A DNA stretch of 64,000 nucleotides from Perca fluviatilis (taxonomy: Eukaryota > Chordata > Actinopteri > Perciformes > Percidae). Shown here piece after piece: positions 10,159 to 21,119 of this stretch; the stretch's first letter is position 1, and the number at the start of each line of letters is the position of its first letter. Position numbers and translations under genes: made by a program. Below the pieces are notes generated by a model. That model searched no databases. It was not told the origin of the DNA and was given only the letters and a program-made list of their open reading frames with translations. The DNA is taken from the NCBI RefSeq assembly GCF_010015445.1, contig NC_053112.1, forward strand, positions 38,551,281 through 38,615,280. Direction: 5' to 3'.

Positions 10159-11546
10159 TAGTCTCGTATTGCCAGACCTTCCTCCACAGCGCTGCTGAGG
10201 AGGGTCTGGCTAGTCCACACAGCATTCCAGGATGGGAGAAAAACGTGCTCTGGTTTATTGGCATTTCTTTAAACCAATCACAATCGTCATGGGCGGCGCG
10301 AAGTGCCAGACGGAGCCACGGTGCCTCTGCAAAATAGCCTTGGGAAGGAACTTGTTTTGGTGGAACTAGTGCTGTCAAACGATTAAAATATTTAATCACA
10401 ATTAATCGCATTAATGTCATAGTTAACTCTCAATTAATCGCACATTTTTATCTATTCTAAATGTCCCTTGATTTCTTTTTGTCCCATTATTTTTTTCTCA
10501 TGCTCTTATCAACATGATACAACAACGGTGCCTGAACTGAAAGATTTATTTATATGTATATTATATTTAAAAAAGGAGCACCTTGTTCAATTGTATTTGT
10601 ATTTGTATTGTATGTTCAAAAATATTAAACAATAAAAAGTTGATCTAAAAAAAAAAAAAGGAGCACAAAACGGCGAAAACAGCCACTGGATGGGAAAAGG
10701 GTATTTTACAATAACTTTGAATGCACCACGAGGATGGCGAGGCTAGGCTGAGTTTGTGTTAGTCTGGTGTTAGAATCCTCTCCAGTGAAATACAGAAACA
10801 CTTTTACACCGTTTAGCTGTCAGCATTTTAACCGTGTTTACTCCAGCTGCTAGCTAACGCTAGGCTAACGTTACCTGCTGCCAGGTGTAGTGTTCACTAG
10901 TGTCCCGTGCGGCGATGTTTCAGTTCCCTCTAACGTCCGTTTTCGGAGCATCAGAGAGAAGCGCAGTCATTTAAGTGGCACCTAAATAAGGCACCGAAAT
11001 CCGGGTCTCGGTCGGACCCCATTCAAGACGGCGATTTTTGCCGAAAAGTGACCAGTTTGCAGGTATGTACTACTTTTTGGCCGGTGTGTGCGGCGTGCCT
11101 GTTGTTGTGTTTCTGGTCTAGCTAGATCCGGTGTGGTGTTGTAGTTTTTCTAACGTTACTAGTTGTTGCAACAGCATGTGAAAAAAACTCCAAAGTTTGC
11201 TAGGCCAAAAAGAACGTTAATCTCGCGATAAAAGAATTGACGCCGTTAAAGTGGGTTTGCGTTAACGCCGTTAATAACGCGTTTAACTGACAGCACTAGG
11301 TGGAACATGTGTACGTTAAAAAGTAGTTTTAGTTGTGTTACAGAAAACTCCGATTGGACAGATAGTCTAGCTAGCTGTCTGGATTTACCCTGCAGAGATC
11401 TGAGGAGCAGTTAACCATAGTCCTCACAAATCCACCAGAGTTTAGAATTACAACACAAAGGAAACAGAAAGTAACGGACATCAGTCCGAAAAGAGTGACA
11501 TCTGGTGGAATTTCTGGTAGCACTGGAGCAATCCCGGAAGTGGAAC
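10159..11546. mobile_element. Hairpin-ended MITE split by a hAT element
   Basis: The left end tagtctcgtattgccagacc opens into an imperfect palindrome at 10171-10210 (arms gccagacc and ggtctggc, loop region cacagcgctgc). The body has the blocks ttaaaccaatcacaatcgtc and ctagctagctgtctggattt. The body is interrupted at 10367-11298 by a hAT element with a clean 8-bp duplication; without it the MITE would be about 450 bp. The distal end is lost near 11546. A related copy is at 17056-17650. Confidence 0.75.
10367..11298. mobile_element. hAT-like element with perfect target duplication
   Basis: It starts tagtgctgtcaaacgattaa and ends gtttaactgacagcacta, an inverted repeat broken by single mismatches. 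The flanks ggtggaac at 10359-10366 and 11299-11306 are identical. The subterminal parts are rich in attaatcgca and cgttaacgcc motifs, familiar from fish hAT elements. It contains no transposase. A core at about 10690-11025 is shared with elements at 40.4 and 60.4 kb that have different ends. Confidence 0.92.
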
Positions 11547-11689
11547 TAACAACTCACTGATGCCAGGTTTGCCCTCAGATGAACTGACTTCAGGTCTGTG
11601 AGGACATCTCCAGCCCATAAAACCCAGTTGAGAGGAAAGAGGAGAAATCAGCAGATATAAAAGTCTTCTCAGAATGAGAGGTAGTAGCA

Positions 11690-11840
11690 TTCAGTCAAGC
11701 CTTTGATCCAGCCCTAACTAGATCGCTTTGACAAGTCCAATTTACGGCTGCTTCTCCCCCACAATGGCTCATTGTGCGGAGAGCTGGAGATGATCTAATC
11801 GCCGCTGCCCTCAGAAGTCTGAGTGAGGAGATGAAGAGGA
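11690..11840 (+). promoter_or_regulatory. Candidate conserved element with SOX-type palindrome
   Basis: This non-repetitive stretch includes acaatggctcattgt at 11761-11775, a perfect inverted pair of ACAATG half sites spaced by 3 bp, the arrangement bound by dimeric SOX proteins (notably SOXE). It is followed by gatgatctaatcgcc, which has a homeodomain-type TAATC core. Regulatory function is inferred from these motifs; no gene lies beside it in the window. Confidence 0.3.
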
Positions 11841-12818
11841 AACATAGTGGAAACATTGTCGTCCATCACGTTTGATGTGAAAACACATGACGACTTCACC
11901 TTATCTGATTTTTTTTTATTCCAAATTAGTAAAACCAAATGAAATGAAGCACATCAAACGAGATGAAGGAGTCATTTAATTGCATTACACAGCCACACTC
12001 CACTTCCTGCTGCAACCGTCCTCTCCGTCTGTCTGCATGGACATCACAATGAATACATGGATGGAACAATGCTCCTGCATGATGATGCTTTGTTGAATGG
12101 TTCACATGGTTTATTCTTTTTTTTATCAGCTCTTCACTCCCCATTCACACGGCTGCAAACACAGCCATCCCCCCCCAAACACATATCTCACACACAACCA
12201 CACGGGCAAAAAGTGATTCACACACAGATTGTTCAAGCTTCAAATAAACCTGGTCGCCCAAAAGACCAATCAATGGCCCCTCATCGTCAGCAAACTCCCT
12301 TCGCTCTGGTGCGAGTTCAGAAGTCAGCTACACACCCAAAGACAAAGCCGAGCACAGATGCGGACTCATGCCATCCACTATCTATGGCACGAAAAAAAAA
12401 AAAATCGGCAGATTCTGAAATGCCACCTCGTGACTTTTTGGAGGAGCTAATCTATTCTATTTAATGTAGTTCAGAGGGGCCCCGGCTCCACGCTGAAGAC
12501 ACAAGGCAGGATTAGTCCTCATATAGCGGTGGCAAGATGAAAGCAGATAAACCACTTAGCCTGGTTCTTGGATGACTTTATATATTTATTTCCCTCAAGT
12601 CTCTTCCCCAACGTTTGAAAAAGGGATTTAGCAGCAGAGACACTTAAGTCTCTGGAAGTTAATCTTTTTTTTTTCTTTTTTCTTTCAAATAAGTTGTGGA
12701 TTTTGTTGCGTGCGCTGTTGAGTTTTATGAACTTTCGACTGTAGTTCAGGGAGGGTTGAGAGACAGAATTCTCAGTGCTAACTATGGCCTTTGTAATAAT
12801 AACAAAAAAATCGTAAGC
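11841..12818. other. No gene seen
   Basis: Unique-looking sequence with short homopolymers (poly-A near 12391, poly-T near 12666). The 135-codon frame at 12057-12464 is Ser/Pro/His/Gln-rich and contains no domain. I see no splice-bounded exon. Confidence 0.4.
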
Positions 12819-12991
12819 ATTGCTGTGTGTCATGAGAGAACGCTTCTCTGCTGCTCCATCAAAAACACTGTATCTGATGCAAACTGCTTTGATATTTCAA
12901 TGTATTTCATAGGTCACTGTGTGTGTTTTTCTTTCTGCATCACACCTCAAAATCAGTGGTGGAACAAGTATTCAGATCCTTTACTTAAAAT
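12819..12991 (+). repeat. Local duplication, left copy
   Basis: Blocks gcttctctgctgctccatca, aaacactgtatctgatgcaaa and gtggtggaacaagtattcag recur in the same order at 14107-14205 with a shorter spacer. The two copies flank the transposon stack at 12992-14096. The last block (from 12956) is the end of a cagtggtgg hAT element. Confidence 0.65.
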
Positions 12992-14096
12992 TACATTGTG
13001 TAAGAATTTCTACCATCTAGCAGTGAAATTGTATATGACAACCAACTGAATATTACTTTCTAGCCCTTCCTCCTACGGTGGCCGAACCCGAAATTAGCTC
13101 TCTCCATCGTTTACTGGCTGTTCTAGCCACTCCAATATTAACTTTGGTCTTGTTGCTTTGCCTGTCGCGTTGTCGTAATTCTCTTTTTTGCTTCCCTGGC
13201 GAGTAATCTCCCGCTGGCATTCGTCATGGTGCCAATAGGTATAAGAGGGCGAAATGTGAAGGTATTGGTGCGTTCATGCCACCTCGGAATAACAGGGACC
13301 GCCTCCGTGATGACGTTGTTTTTCCGACTGCCAGCGTTCACATGGTAGGGATGTGTGTTCTTCTTCTTCTGTTATATTGGCATTTGGCATAACAACTTGT
13401 TCCATGACTGCCACCAACTGTTGGCTGTTAGCCTAGAGCATCAGGCGTGAGAAAACATGGAGGCCACCATAACAAAAGATTTGCTGCTGTTTTCTTATGC
13501 GAGCATACAAACAGCACATCTACAGTGGTTTGTTTGTGTCATCTGCAGGACAACGAACGAGAGAGGACACGGATAATGTGTTGTTTTTGTTATACATGGG
13601 CCTATTTATGAATAATTTGAAACATGTTATGTCTGTGTATGTTTCTTGGCAGAGGCGTTTGTCCACAATAAACAGTTTATTGTCGTTGAAATATGAACCA
13701 AAGTCGCCTCCATCAAACGTCAGTTGTCAACAACGCGTCACCAACTGGGAAACTCGGTTAGCAAAATCTAGCCCGAGTTTCCCCCCTCTGATTCCCACAG
13801 GAAGTGACGTGAATGCTCACGTTTTCACTTGGAAAAAATGTTTTTCCGATGTCCATGAATGCACGGTATGTCCCTCTTTGGCTAATGTATTCTAAAGATG
13901 GAGGCGCTACATGGCTGCCGTCATTCGAGCGAGACGCTCGTATGTATTCTGAATGATTCAGAATGTCAGATTCTACGCTTACGAGAATACTTTGATTAGT
14001 TGGCGGAAGTAATTACACATGAATGAGCACATATTTGTGAAAGAACAAAAGGGGCTTTTGTTAAGAATCAACTCAAACAATTACACAATGTTAGGT
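12992..14096. mobile_element. Inverted-repeat element carrying a nested MITE
   Basis: The left edge acattgtgtaag (about 12993) and the right edge ttacacaatgtta (about 14084-14096) are inverted counterparts. The body includes a block at 13055-13130 and sequence after 13865, interrupted by a second inverted-repeat element at 13266-13864. No coding capacity. Limits depend on a short inverted repeat, so moderate confidence. Confidence 0.5.
13266..13864. mobile_element. Nested MITE (gtgcgttcatg family)
   Basis: The left end tggtgcgttcatgccacc and the inverted right end (reverse complement gtgcattcatggacatcgg) form a terminal inverted repeat of about 26 bp with mismatches. The 5-bp flanks ggtat are identical at 13261-13265 and 13865-13869. 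The 132-codon frame at 13497-13895 crosses the element border and has no domain, so I do not call it a gene. Confidence 0.65.
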
Positions 14097-14106
14097 TGAA
14101 GCATTG

Positions 14107-14170
14107 CTGTGAAACTGTCATGACCGTACGCTTCTCTGCTGTTCTACCAAAAACACTGTATGTGATGCAA
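14107..14170 (+). repeat. Local duplication, right copy
   Basis: Matches 12819-12885 in the same orientation, including gcttctctgctgttctacca and aaaaacactgtatgtgatgc. It then continues directly into the cagtggtgg hAT family sequence at 14171. Confidence 0.65.
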
Positions 14171-14448
14171 AGTAGTGGAACAAGTATTCAGATCCTTTAC
14201 TTAAGTAAAAGTGCCGATACCACACTGTAAAAAATACTCTGTTACAAGTAAAAGTCCTGCATTGAAAATGTTACTTAAGTAAACGTATGTAAGTATCATC
14301 AGGAAAATGTACTTAAAGTATTAAAAGTAAAAGTACTCAATGCAGGAAAATCCTCACATTTTTAACTGGTAATTCCACACAGTTCTTAGTTTAATCGGCT
14401 AATCATTTCAGCTGTACTTGTAGACCGTTATATTGTTGGGTAGTTCAT
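14171..14448 (-). mobile_element. hAT-like element, partial (cagtggtgg family)
   Basis: Opens agtagtggaacaagtattca and carries the family blocks acttaagtaaaagtgcc, gtaaaagtcctgcattgaaa and ttgttgggtagtt, all in reverse of the intact copy at 26133-26627. It stops after about half the element. Confidence 0.8.
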
Positions 14449-15845
14449 AAAAAAAAAATCATCAGATTTTATAAACTACATGTGTTTTGTGTGCAAAAAA
14501 AACTTCCTTGAATTTGTATTTCAGTGCAGCACTTGAGTAACCACACCTCGAAATAAATTCACGTAAATCACCCTCTAATAATTTGGATGCAGATTCCCCT
14601 GACCCTACAATGTGTTGCGTAGCCTTCATGTCTGGCTGAGAGTCTGACCCGGGTGCTCCGCAGTATCTTCCCACTCCTCTATTGACTCTGCAGACCCTGC
14701 GCTCCGAGCCGAGCCCGCTGAGGGGTGCCGACCCCGGGCTTTGGCCCCCGCACATCAAAGGCTCCTTATGGAGGATGTTAATATTTGCTCAGGTGCATCT
14801 CGCGGGTCTGCTTCGAGCATATAAATATATCAGAGGCCAAAGGGACGTCTGGTCACACTGTCCCTGTGTGTGTGAGAACAGGGGAGGGGAGGGAATGACA
14901 GTGTGTGCTGTCGCAAAACACACACACACACACACATATACACAGACTCCACCCCTCCTCCGGTCTACAGCCTATATTTGAACCCCCTCATCTCACTCTT
15001 TGCTTTCTTCTCGGTGGCCCTTTGACCTGGGGCTGGCCTTGGGTAAGGGGGGCGGGGGGGACATGGACAGGACAGCTGGGGACAACAAGAGTCCTGTCCC
15101 CTCCTGCCTCCTGCCTCTTCCATCCCATGACCCCTGCATCGCCTTTGAACTTCTGCCGCCTGGTACCGAGGCCCTCCTGAGACGGCAACGGTTTACCCAA
15201 CAATGTAACAAATAAGAACACAGTGGCAAGATTAGATATAACTTTCCCCAACCCTTTGTTTATGGGACACAAGACCTCCATCTCACATCTGCACCGATTC
15301 AATCTCAGTGTCACTGATTACGGCGGCTTACAGAAAGGCCTGGGCCCCATCTCCCCACGTTGCTTACACTCCTGTCCTTTGGAAGTCAGGTTGACTCGGC
15401 TCGCCGCGACCGGCTTGTTTACGCCGAGTCTCCGCAAATAAGATCTCACCCTCTGCAATCTCCGTCGTCAGCCAATGCCGATAGACAGATGTGGAATCTA
15501 GAAACTCCAGCGTCACATCAAAGGAGCTGGAAGCCAGTCAGCCCCACATCTGTGGAACAATCTGACTGCGAGACTGATGTGTTTCGTAACCGGCTCGCTG
15601 ACAATACACAGACTGTTGAAGATCTGCGGAGCTGTTGCTGCAGGAGCCCACTCTAACATACATGTCTGGAGTTTAGGATCCCTGGCAGCCATGGAGTCCT
15701 GGTGCAGGATTGCTTTCCTACAAGCTCCAACAGGGCAGTGGCCTATTGAGCATTGACAGTCTTGACATGATAACCAAATATAAACTTTAAAGTAATGATA
15801 GCTTTTAAGTAATCTGGACAATTGTATTGTTGTGCTTTTTCAGTA
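14449..15845. other. Unique sequence, GC-rich in part, no gene assigned
   Basis: The stretch 14580-14860 is GC-rich and repeat-free, with blocks such as cacatcaaaggctcc (TCF/LEF-like core) and a TATA-like gcatataaatatatc near 14818; it may be a regulatory element. A short CA run is at 14920-14936. Several overlapping frames on both strands at 14988-15441 are open because the sequence is GC-rich, but none shows a domain. Confidence 0.35.
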
Positions 15846-16380
15846 TAAGAATAAACTCCTCATCAGACAGGCTTGTTCTCATGAACCATTCGTACAAAAA
15901 GCGTAAGTATAGTAAAGTAATGCACTGTAATCCGTAAGCATTCCACGTATTTTTTTGCTTTATAAGAGTGACTGCCGCTGTATAAGAATGCTGTGGACCG
16001 CATGGGGAGGAGGTCGGGGTGGATGGTTGGGTCATAAAACACATCGCTTTCAAGCCAGGGAGTGGAGTTCGCTTCCTGGGGAAAACAAAAGACTTTCACC
16101 CAGGAAATGTGTGTTTTATTCCAAACTAAGATTTTTTTTTCTTAATCTCAACTAGTCGTTTTGGTGCCTGAATTTAACCGTCGTCGCCGCATAACGCTCA
16201 CTTTTTGTAACCTGAACTTAACCATAATGTCTGCCGAAACGACTCACAGTCACCTTTGAATGGGTAAACTGAACCAGCAACTGCTGCTGATACGGCGACA
16301 TATCACAGATGCGGTTGCCTATTTTCACAAGATATCATACGTATCGGTGTGCATACATTTTCATAAGAACCTGTTCATGA
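15846..16380. mobile_element. Family A interspersed repeat (ttctcatgaac subtype)
   Basis: The left part has ggcttgttctcatgaacc and the right part aacctgttcatgagaatcc, partial inverted counterparts. Between them lies the family core, gactttcacccagga, and the tagtcgttttggtgcctgaa block. The reverse of this subtype is visible at 20140-20945. Confidence 0.6.
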
Positions 16381-17055
16381 GAATCCGTTGCATCTGACTA
16401 CTCACTTCTTTTGTGGAACAGACTGACCAGATGGAAGGCGACACTATTTCATTCCCCACAAATACGAGACAGATTTATATAAATAAGGGTGAGGCGAGAC
16501 AGATGGGATAGTTTTGTTAGAGCAAGGGCAATATACACCCCAACGGCAGAGAATTACCTTTGTGCAGTTTGTATCACAGTCATGTACATCATACTTCTGC
16601 CCAATGCTGGTGGCAGAAAATCCATTAGAGCTGTGACATCGATTCATCATCGATGTGGAAATGTTAAAGAAAAGTCTCTCACAATGACTTTGTCTGTCTA
16701 TCTAAACTCAGCGCCGGTCCAAGGACGTGTGCAGAAGCAGATGGCATTCTTTGTTGGCATTTTCCTGTATTGCCTGTGAATGGTGATAACATTACTGAGC
16801 AAAATCAAACAGGAGTGTTAAATTATATAATATTGATCCTCTGTTCTTATCAGTCAGGCCCAGGGCCTGTCCTTCCTGCTCACATTGTCCTCTGTGCTGG
16901 TTGTAACTTTTTGCTTTCTGGATGTTAAAGTATGAGGGAAATATTCCATTGCATTCACTGTGGAAGTTCAAGGTTAACCCAAATCACAAAAAAAAAAAAC
17001 ACAATTTCCACCTTAATGTACTGTGCAGACAAAGCTGGATTACCAACCAAGTAGT
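16381..17055. other. No gene or repeat seen
   Basis: Unique-looking sequence; overlapping short frames on both strands carry no motif. Confidence 0.4.
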
Positions 17056-17650
17056 CCCACATTACCAGACCTATATCTCCACAGCGCTGTGGTCTGGCTA
17101 CACCGCACGTACATTCCAGGATAGGAGAAAAAAACACTCTGGGTTGTTTGCATTTCTTTAAACCAATCACAATCGTCTTGGGCGGAACATTTGCACCCCG
17201 CAAAAGAAAACGCCACATAAAATATTAAATGAAGTTAACTGTTTCCACAGTACAGTAACGTGAGCTATTTAAATTAGCTGATACATAAGTCATTTGCTCT
17301 TACCAGTGTATCACCGTGTGTGTACTTCGTCCACAGCAATCCCACCAATCAGTCCCAAAATGTCCCAGTTATATTTTAAATGCCGTAAACATATTCTTTG
17401 TAAATCTTTATAATCATTCCCCAAAAGAACCAAGCAGGCCTGCCTTGTTGCACGAATCAAATATTCTTCAAAACTTGCTATTTTCAGCGTGGAGCTTGTT
17501 AGCTCGAAGATTGTTGTTGTTTCCTGAAGCGAACGGAGTGTGAGAATGGCAACACTTACAGAGCGCGGAAGGGGAGGGACATCCGGATGTCGGGCAGTTG
17601 TCCTGGAAATGTCCTTCTGTTTGATCCAAACTACCAACCATACCATTAGG
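17056..17650. mobile_element. Relative of hairpin-ended MITE
   Basis: The first 130 bp match 10159-10300: cattaccagacc, the cacagcgctgtggtctgg palindromic edge, and ttaaaccaatcacaatcgtc. The rest differs from that copy. The end around 17575-17640 resembles a fragment near 565-650. It may be one element of a sister subfamily or two adjoining fragments. Confidence 0.5.
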
Positions 17651-17764
17651 GGGCTCCTCCGGTTTACTGGGTGGTGTTTGTGGTCATTTGATTAACGTTC
17701 AAATGTACCCAGTAATACTGAATGCAGTACTAAAATCACAATGTAAACTTACAAGACAGGAGCC

Positions 17765-18150
17765 TTAAGGTAACACTTTCGTGGTCATTTTGCCTCTATT
17801 TTCTGTCATTTTACTTTTCCATCTGGTCGCTTTGTGTCTCTTTGAGGTCATTTTAAATGTATTGTTAGTCATTTTGCACCTCATGTGGTCATTTTGTGGT
17901 AGTTTATTGTCTCTTTGTAGTGATTTTGGGTGGTTTGTAGTTGGTATGTGTATGTTTTTTGGTCACTTTGTGTCTATTTCCAGTCATTTAGTGTCTCTTT
18001 GTGGTCATTTTGCAACTCTGTAGTCATTTTGTGTCATTTCTAGTCGTTTTGTGGTCATTTAGCGTCTCTTTGTGATAATTTTGTGCTTTTTAAAGTAAGA
18101 TTTTGGGGCTCCTGACCCCTTTGAGCCCGGCAAGCCCAAGGGCCAATAAT
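17765..18150 (+). repeat. Degenerate gtcattttgtgtctcttt tandem repeat
   Basis: At least a dozen imperfect copies of a roughly 20-25 bp unit (consensus like gtggtcattttgtgtctctt) run to about 18090, followed by gggctcctgacccctttgag, which looks like the end of a transposon. The hydrophobic 80-codon frame at 17781-18023 is simply a translation of this array. Confidence 0.7.
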
Positions 18151-19100
18151 ATTACATAGGCAATTATTATAAATAAAAGAATAGATAACAATGGAACATT
18201 GCTGCAGGTTTTGCCATCTTCCTATAGAACAAACCACCTCAGCACTAAAAGCGGGTTGACTGACAGTAATTATTAAAGTGTGGATAGGAGGTGAAGACAT
18301 GTTTGAAATCATTACAGGAAGGTGAAGACTGACCTTGTCGGTGTTATCTGTCTGCTGTGTCACCATGTGGGGACAAACATATTGAGTTGACTGGAATTAA
18401 CACAAACCCAGAAGGAAATTAGTAAAGTGAAGGGGGCCATCTGTTCAGCAATATGGAGGCAATTAACTGCACATAAATGAAGCCGATAAACATGCGGTGG
18501 GTGAATCTATATCCATTAATATTAAACAGAGCAATCACTATAGATAACAACCCCGACTGTAAAAAAAGAAAAGCAGCATATAAATGTATGTTTCTATCTA
18601 CCTAACCCTTGTGACCTCTCATATTTGTATAAATATATGCAGATGAGAAACTCGCTCTGCCGTTTGTGTTGCATCATGTTATAATACAGTTATATGTGTA
18701 AGCCCAACCCTTGTTAAACTGTTCTACAATATCTGCAAGGGATTATTTTTTTTTTATTATTCATTTGGGTTTGCGTTTTTGTTTTTTTTATGACAGCCAC
18801 CACAGAAAGATTATACGCAGCACTGGGGTGTTATTGGATAGCAGTTGATACTGATGGCCAAGAACGAGCAAAATTGGTTTTCCAGTCAAGAGTATTGCAG
18901 TGTTTTCTTTAAAACAGTTTGTCTGGAGAAGCAGGTATCTGATAATCCCCATTTTACATTTTATCTATGGTGCAAAATGATGAATCTTGCGAAAAGCCAT
19001 CACTTCATGACTGTGTGAGCATTCCTGACATTTGCCACTATTAATAACACCTGCAATGATTTCTTGGCCACTTGGGGGCAGCAGAAACAATACAACATTG
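18151..19100. other. No gene or repeat seen
   Basis: AT-rich unique-looking sequence with a poly-T tract near 18748. Nothing supports a gene. Confidence 0.4.
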
Positions 19101-19103
19101 ACA

Positions 19104-20003
19104 TACACTCACCTAAAGGATTATTAGGAACACCTGTTAAATCTCACGTTAATGAAATTATCTAATCAACCAATCACATGGCAACTGCTTCAATGCATTT
19201 AGGGGTGTGGTCCAGGTCTAGACAATCTCTTGATCTCCAAACTGAATGTCAGAATGGGAACGAAAGGTGATCTAAGCAACTTTGAGCGTGGCATGGTTGT
19301 TGGTGCCAGACGGGCTGGTGTGAGTATTTCACAATCTGCTCAGTTACTGGGATTTTCACACACAACCATTTCTAGGGTTTACAAAGAATGGTCTGAAAAA
19401 GGAAAAACATCCAGGATGCTGCAGGCCTGGGGGGCGAAAATGCCTTGCTGATGCTAGAGGTCAGAGGAGAATGGGCCGACTGATTCAAGCTGATAGAAGA
19501 TCAACTTTGACTCAAATAACCACTCGTTACAACCGAGGTATGCAGCAAAGCATTTGTGAAGCCACAACACGCACAACCTTGAGGGGGATGGGCTACACCA
19601 GCAGAAGACCCCACCGGGTACCACTCATCTCCACTAAAAATAGAGAAATGAGGCTACAATTTGCACAAGCACACTAAAATTGGACAGTTGAAGACTGTAA
19701 AAATGTTGCCTGGTCTGATGAGTCTCAATTTCTGTTGAGACATTCAGATGGTAGAGTCAGAATTTGGCGTAAACAGAATGAGAACATGGATCCATCATGC
19801 CTTGTTACCACTGGGCAGGCTGGTGGTGGTGGGGGTGTAATGGTGTGGGGGATCCCTTTCGCCTTTAGAACTGCCTTAATTCTTTGTGTCATTGATTCAA
19901 CGAGGTGCCGGAAGAATTCTTTAGAAATGTTGGCCCATATTGATAGGATAGGGTCAAATACAGTATTAGTATGGTGTTCCTAATAATCCTTTAGGCGAGT
20001 GTA
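19104..20003 (+). mobile_element. Tc1-like transposon, internally deleted
   Basis: The element opens tacactcacctaaaggatta and closes taatcctttaggcgagtgta, a good terminal inverted repeat with the TA target dinucleotide on both sides. The length of about 900 bp is short for a Tc1-like element (commonly 1.2-1.6 kb). The transposase gene is frameshifted and lacks its C-terminal part; after 19850 the sequence changes abruptly to a segment with no transposase similarity before the right terminus. It can no longer be autonomous. Confidence 0.93.
19239..19855 (+). pseudogene. Tc1 transposase pseudogene
   Basis: Frame 1 (to 19451) holds the N-terminal paired-like DNA-binding domain: FERGMVVGARRAG, then SQSAQLLGFSHTTISRVYKE (helix-turn-helix). 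A frameshift near 19440-19470 moves coding to a second frame with MGRLIQADRRSTLTQITTRY and GYTSRRPHRVPL. A stop (19675-19677) breaks it before NWTVEDCKNVAWSDESQF, which holds the first catalytic Asp of the DDE triad. The frame reaches GGGVMVWG and then ends in unrelated sequence, so the second Asp and third acidic residue are missing. Confidence 0.93.
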
Positions 20004-20051
20004 TAATCACCTTTTATAATCACAATTTGGCGTTACGGCTGGTGTGAAAAC

Positions 20052-20140
20052 AGTAGTGATGGCCAAATGAAGCTTTGTTAACCATTTTTTTTATTTTCTG
20101 AGCCCACTAAATGGCGCTCTTGGTTTTTTAGAGAAAGGCC
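20052..20140. mobile_element. Short hAT-like fragment
   Basis: The stretch gtgatggccaaatgaagctt with the following ccactaaatggcgctct resembles the edge of a common fish hAT-type repeat. Only one end is present. Confidence 0.35.
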
Positions 20141-20945
20141 TAAGGAAAGTTAATTTTAGGAACCAAAACGACTAGTTAAGATTAGGAAAAAGGATTGTGG
20201 TTTAGGTTAAAACACCAGTCCAGTACTCCCGGGACACAAGCACCCGTTTTCTGAGTGAAAGTCTTGTGTTTTCCCCTTAGCTTCTTCCAGGACACACGTT
20301 CTGAGGAAGAGGCTTGTATCATATCGTATGAAAACTTATGCACAACAAATCGTATGATATCCTACGAAATGACAGCGACCATGTGACGACTGGTCACATG
20401 ACAGTTAAGTTAGCGGTCTTTACAGAGCACGGTGAGGCCCTTGTCATGTAAGCGGCTGTTGCAGTTGAGTTTAGTTGACAAAATGTTACAATGAGCCGGG
20501 TGCAGGGCAGCGTGAGGTCGCGGCTGTTTCAGCGGCTGTTGCAGTTGAGTTTATCCTACAAAAGGTGACTGCCCTGCAGCGATGACGGTTAGGTTTAGGC
20601 ACCAAAACAACAAGTTGAAATTAGAAAAAAAAGCTTGTGGTTTGGGATAAAACACAAGTCCCCTTTAAGTAGTACTCCGGGGACACCAACACCCGTTTCC
20701 TGGGTGAAAATCTTTAGCTTCATCCAGGACCTGAACTCCGCTTCCCCACTTGAAAGCCCTGTGTTTTAGGACTCTTCCATCCACTCCGAGCTCCTCCCTG
20801 TGCCGATCTTTGCACTCTTATACAGAGCAGTCAATGTGGGGCATACACTAATAAATATGTGGAATACATACAAATTACAGTGCATCACTTTTCATAGCTA
20901 CTGTATATGTACGAATGGTTCAAGAGAACAGTCTGGTGAACACTA
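20141..20945. mobile_element. Family A interspersed repeat, complex copy
   Basis: Two family cores are visible: gtgaaagtcttgtgtt near 20257 and gtgaaaatctttagctt near 20702, each preceded by ccgggacac- or ccggggacac-type blocks and 'taggtttaggcacc'-type sequence. The right edge gtacgaatggttcaagagaa is the reverse of the left edge of the copy at 15846. The copy seems internally duplicated. Confidence 0.55.
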
Positions 20946-21119
20946 TGAGCTGTAAGGAGTCGGGTGAAAATTCTTTGTAGGTTTTCACTGCAAGCGACCC
21001 CTTTACCATAAAAGTAGCCGTGCGATACATTGTTAATGTAGAAACATTAATTAAAGCTGCTTAATTATAGGTTCATTTGCAATCAAATTAGTTGGTTTTA
21101 TAGTTAGTGTGTAAGCATG

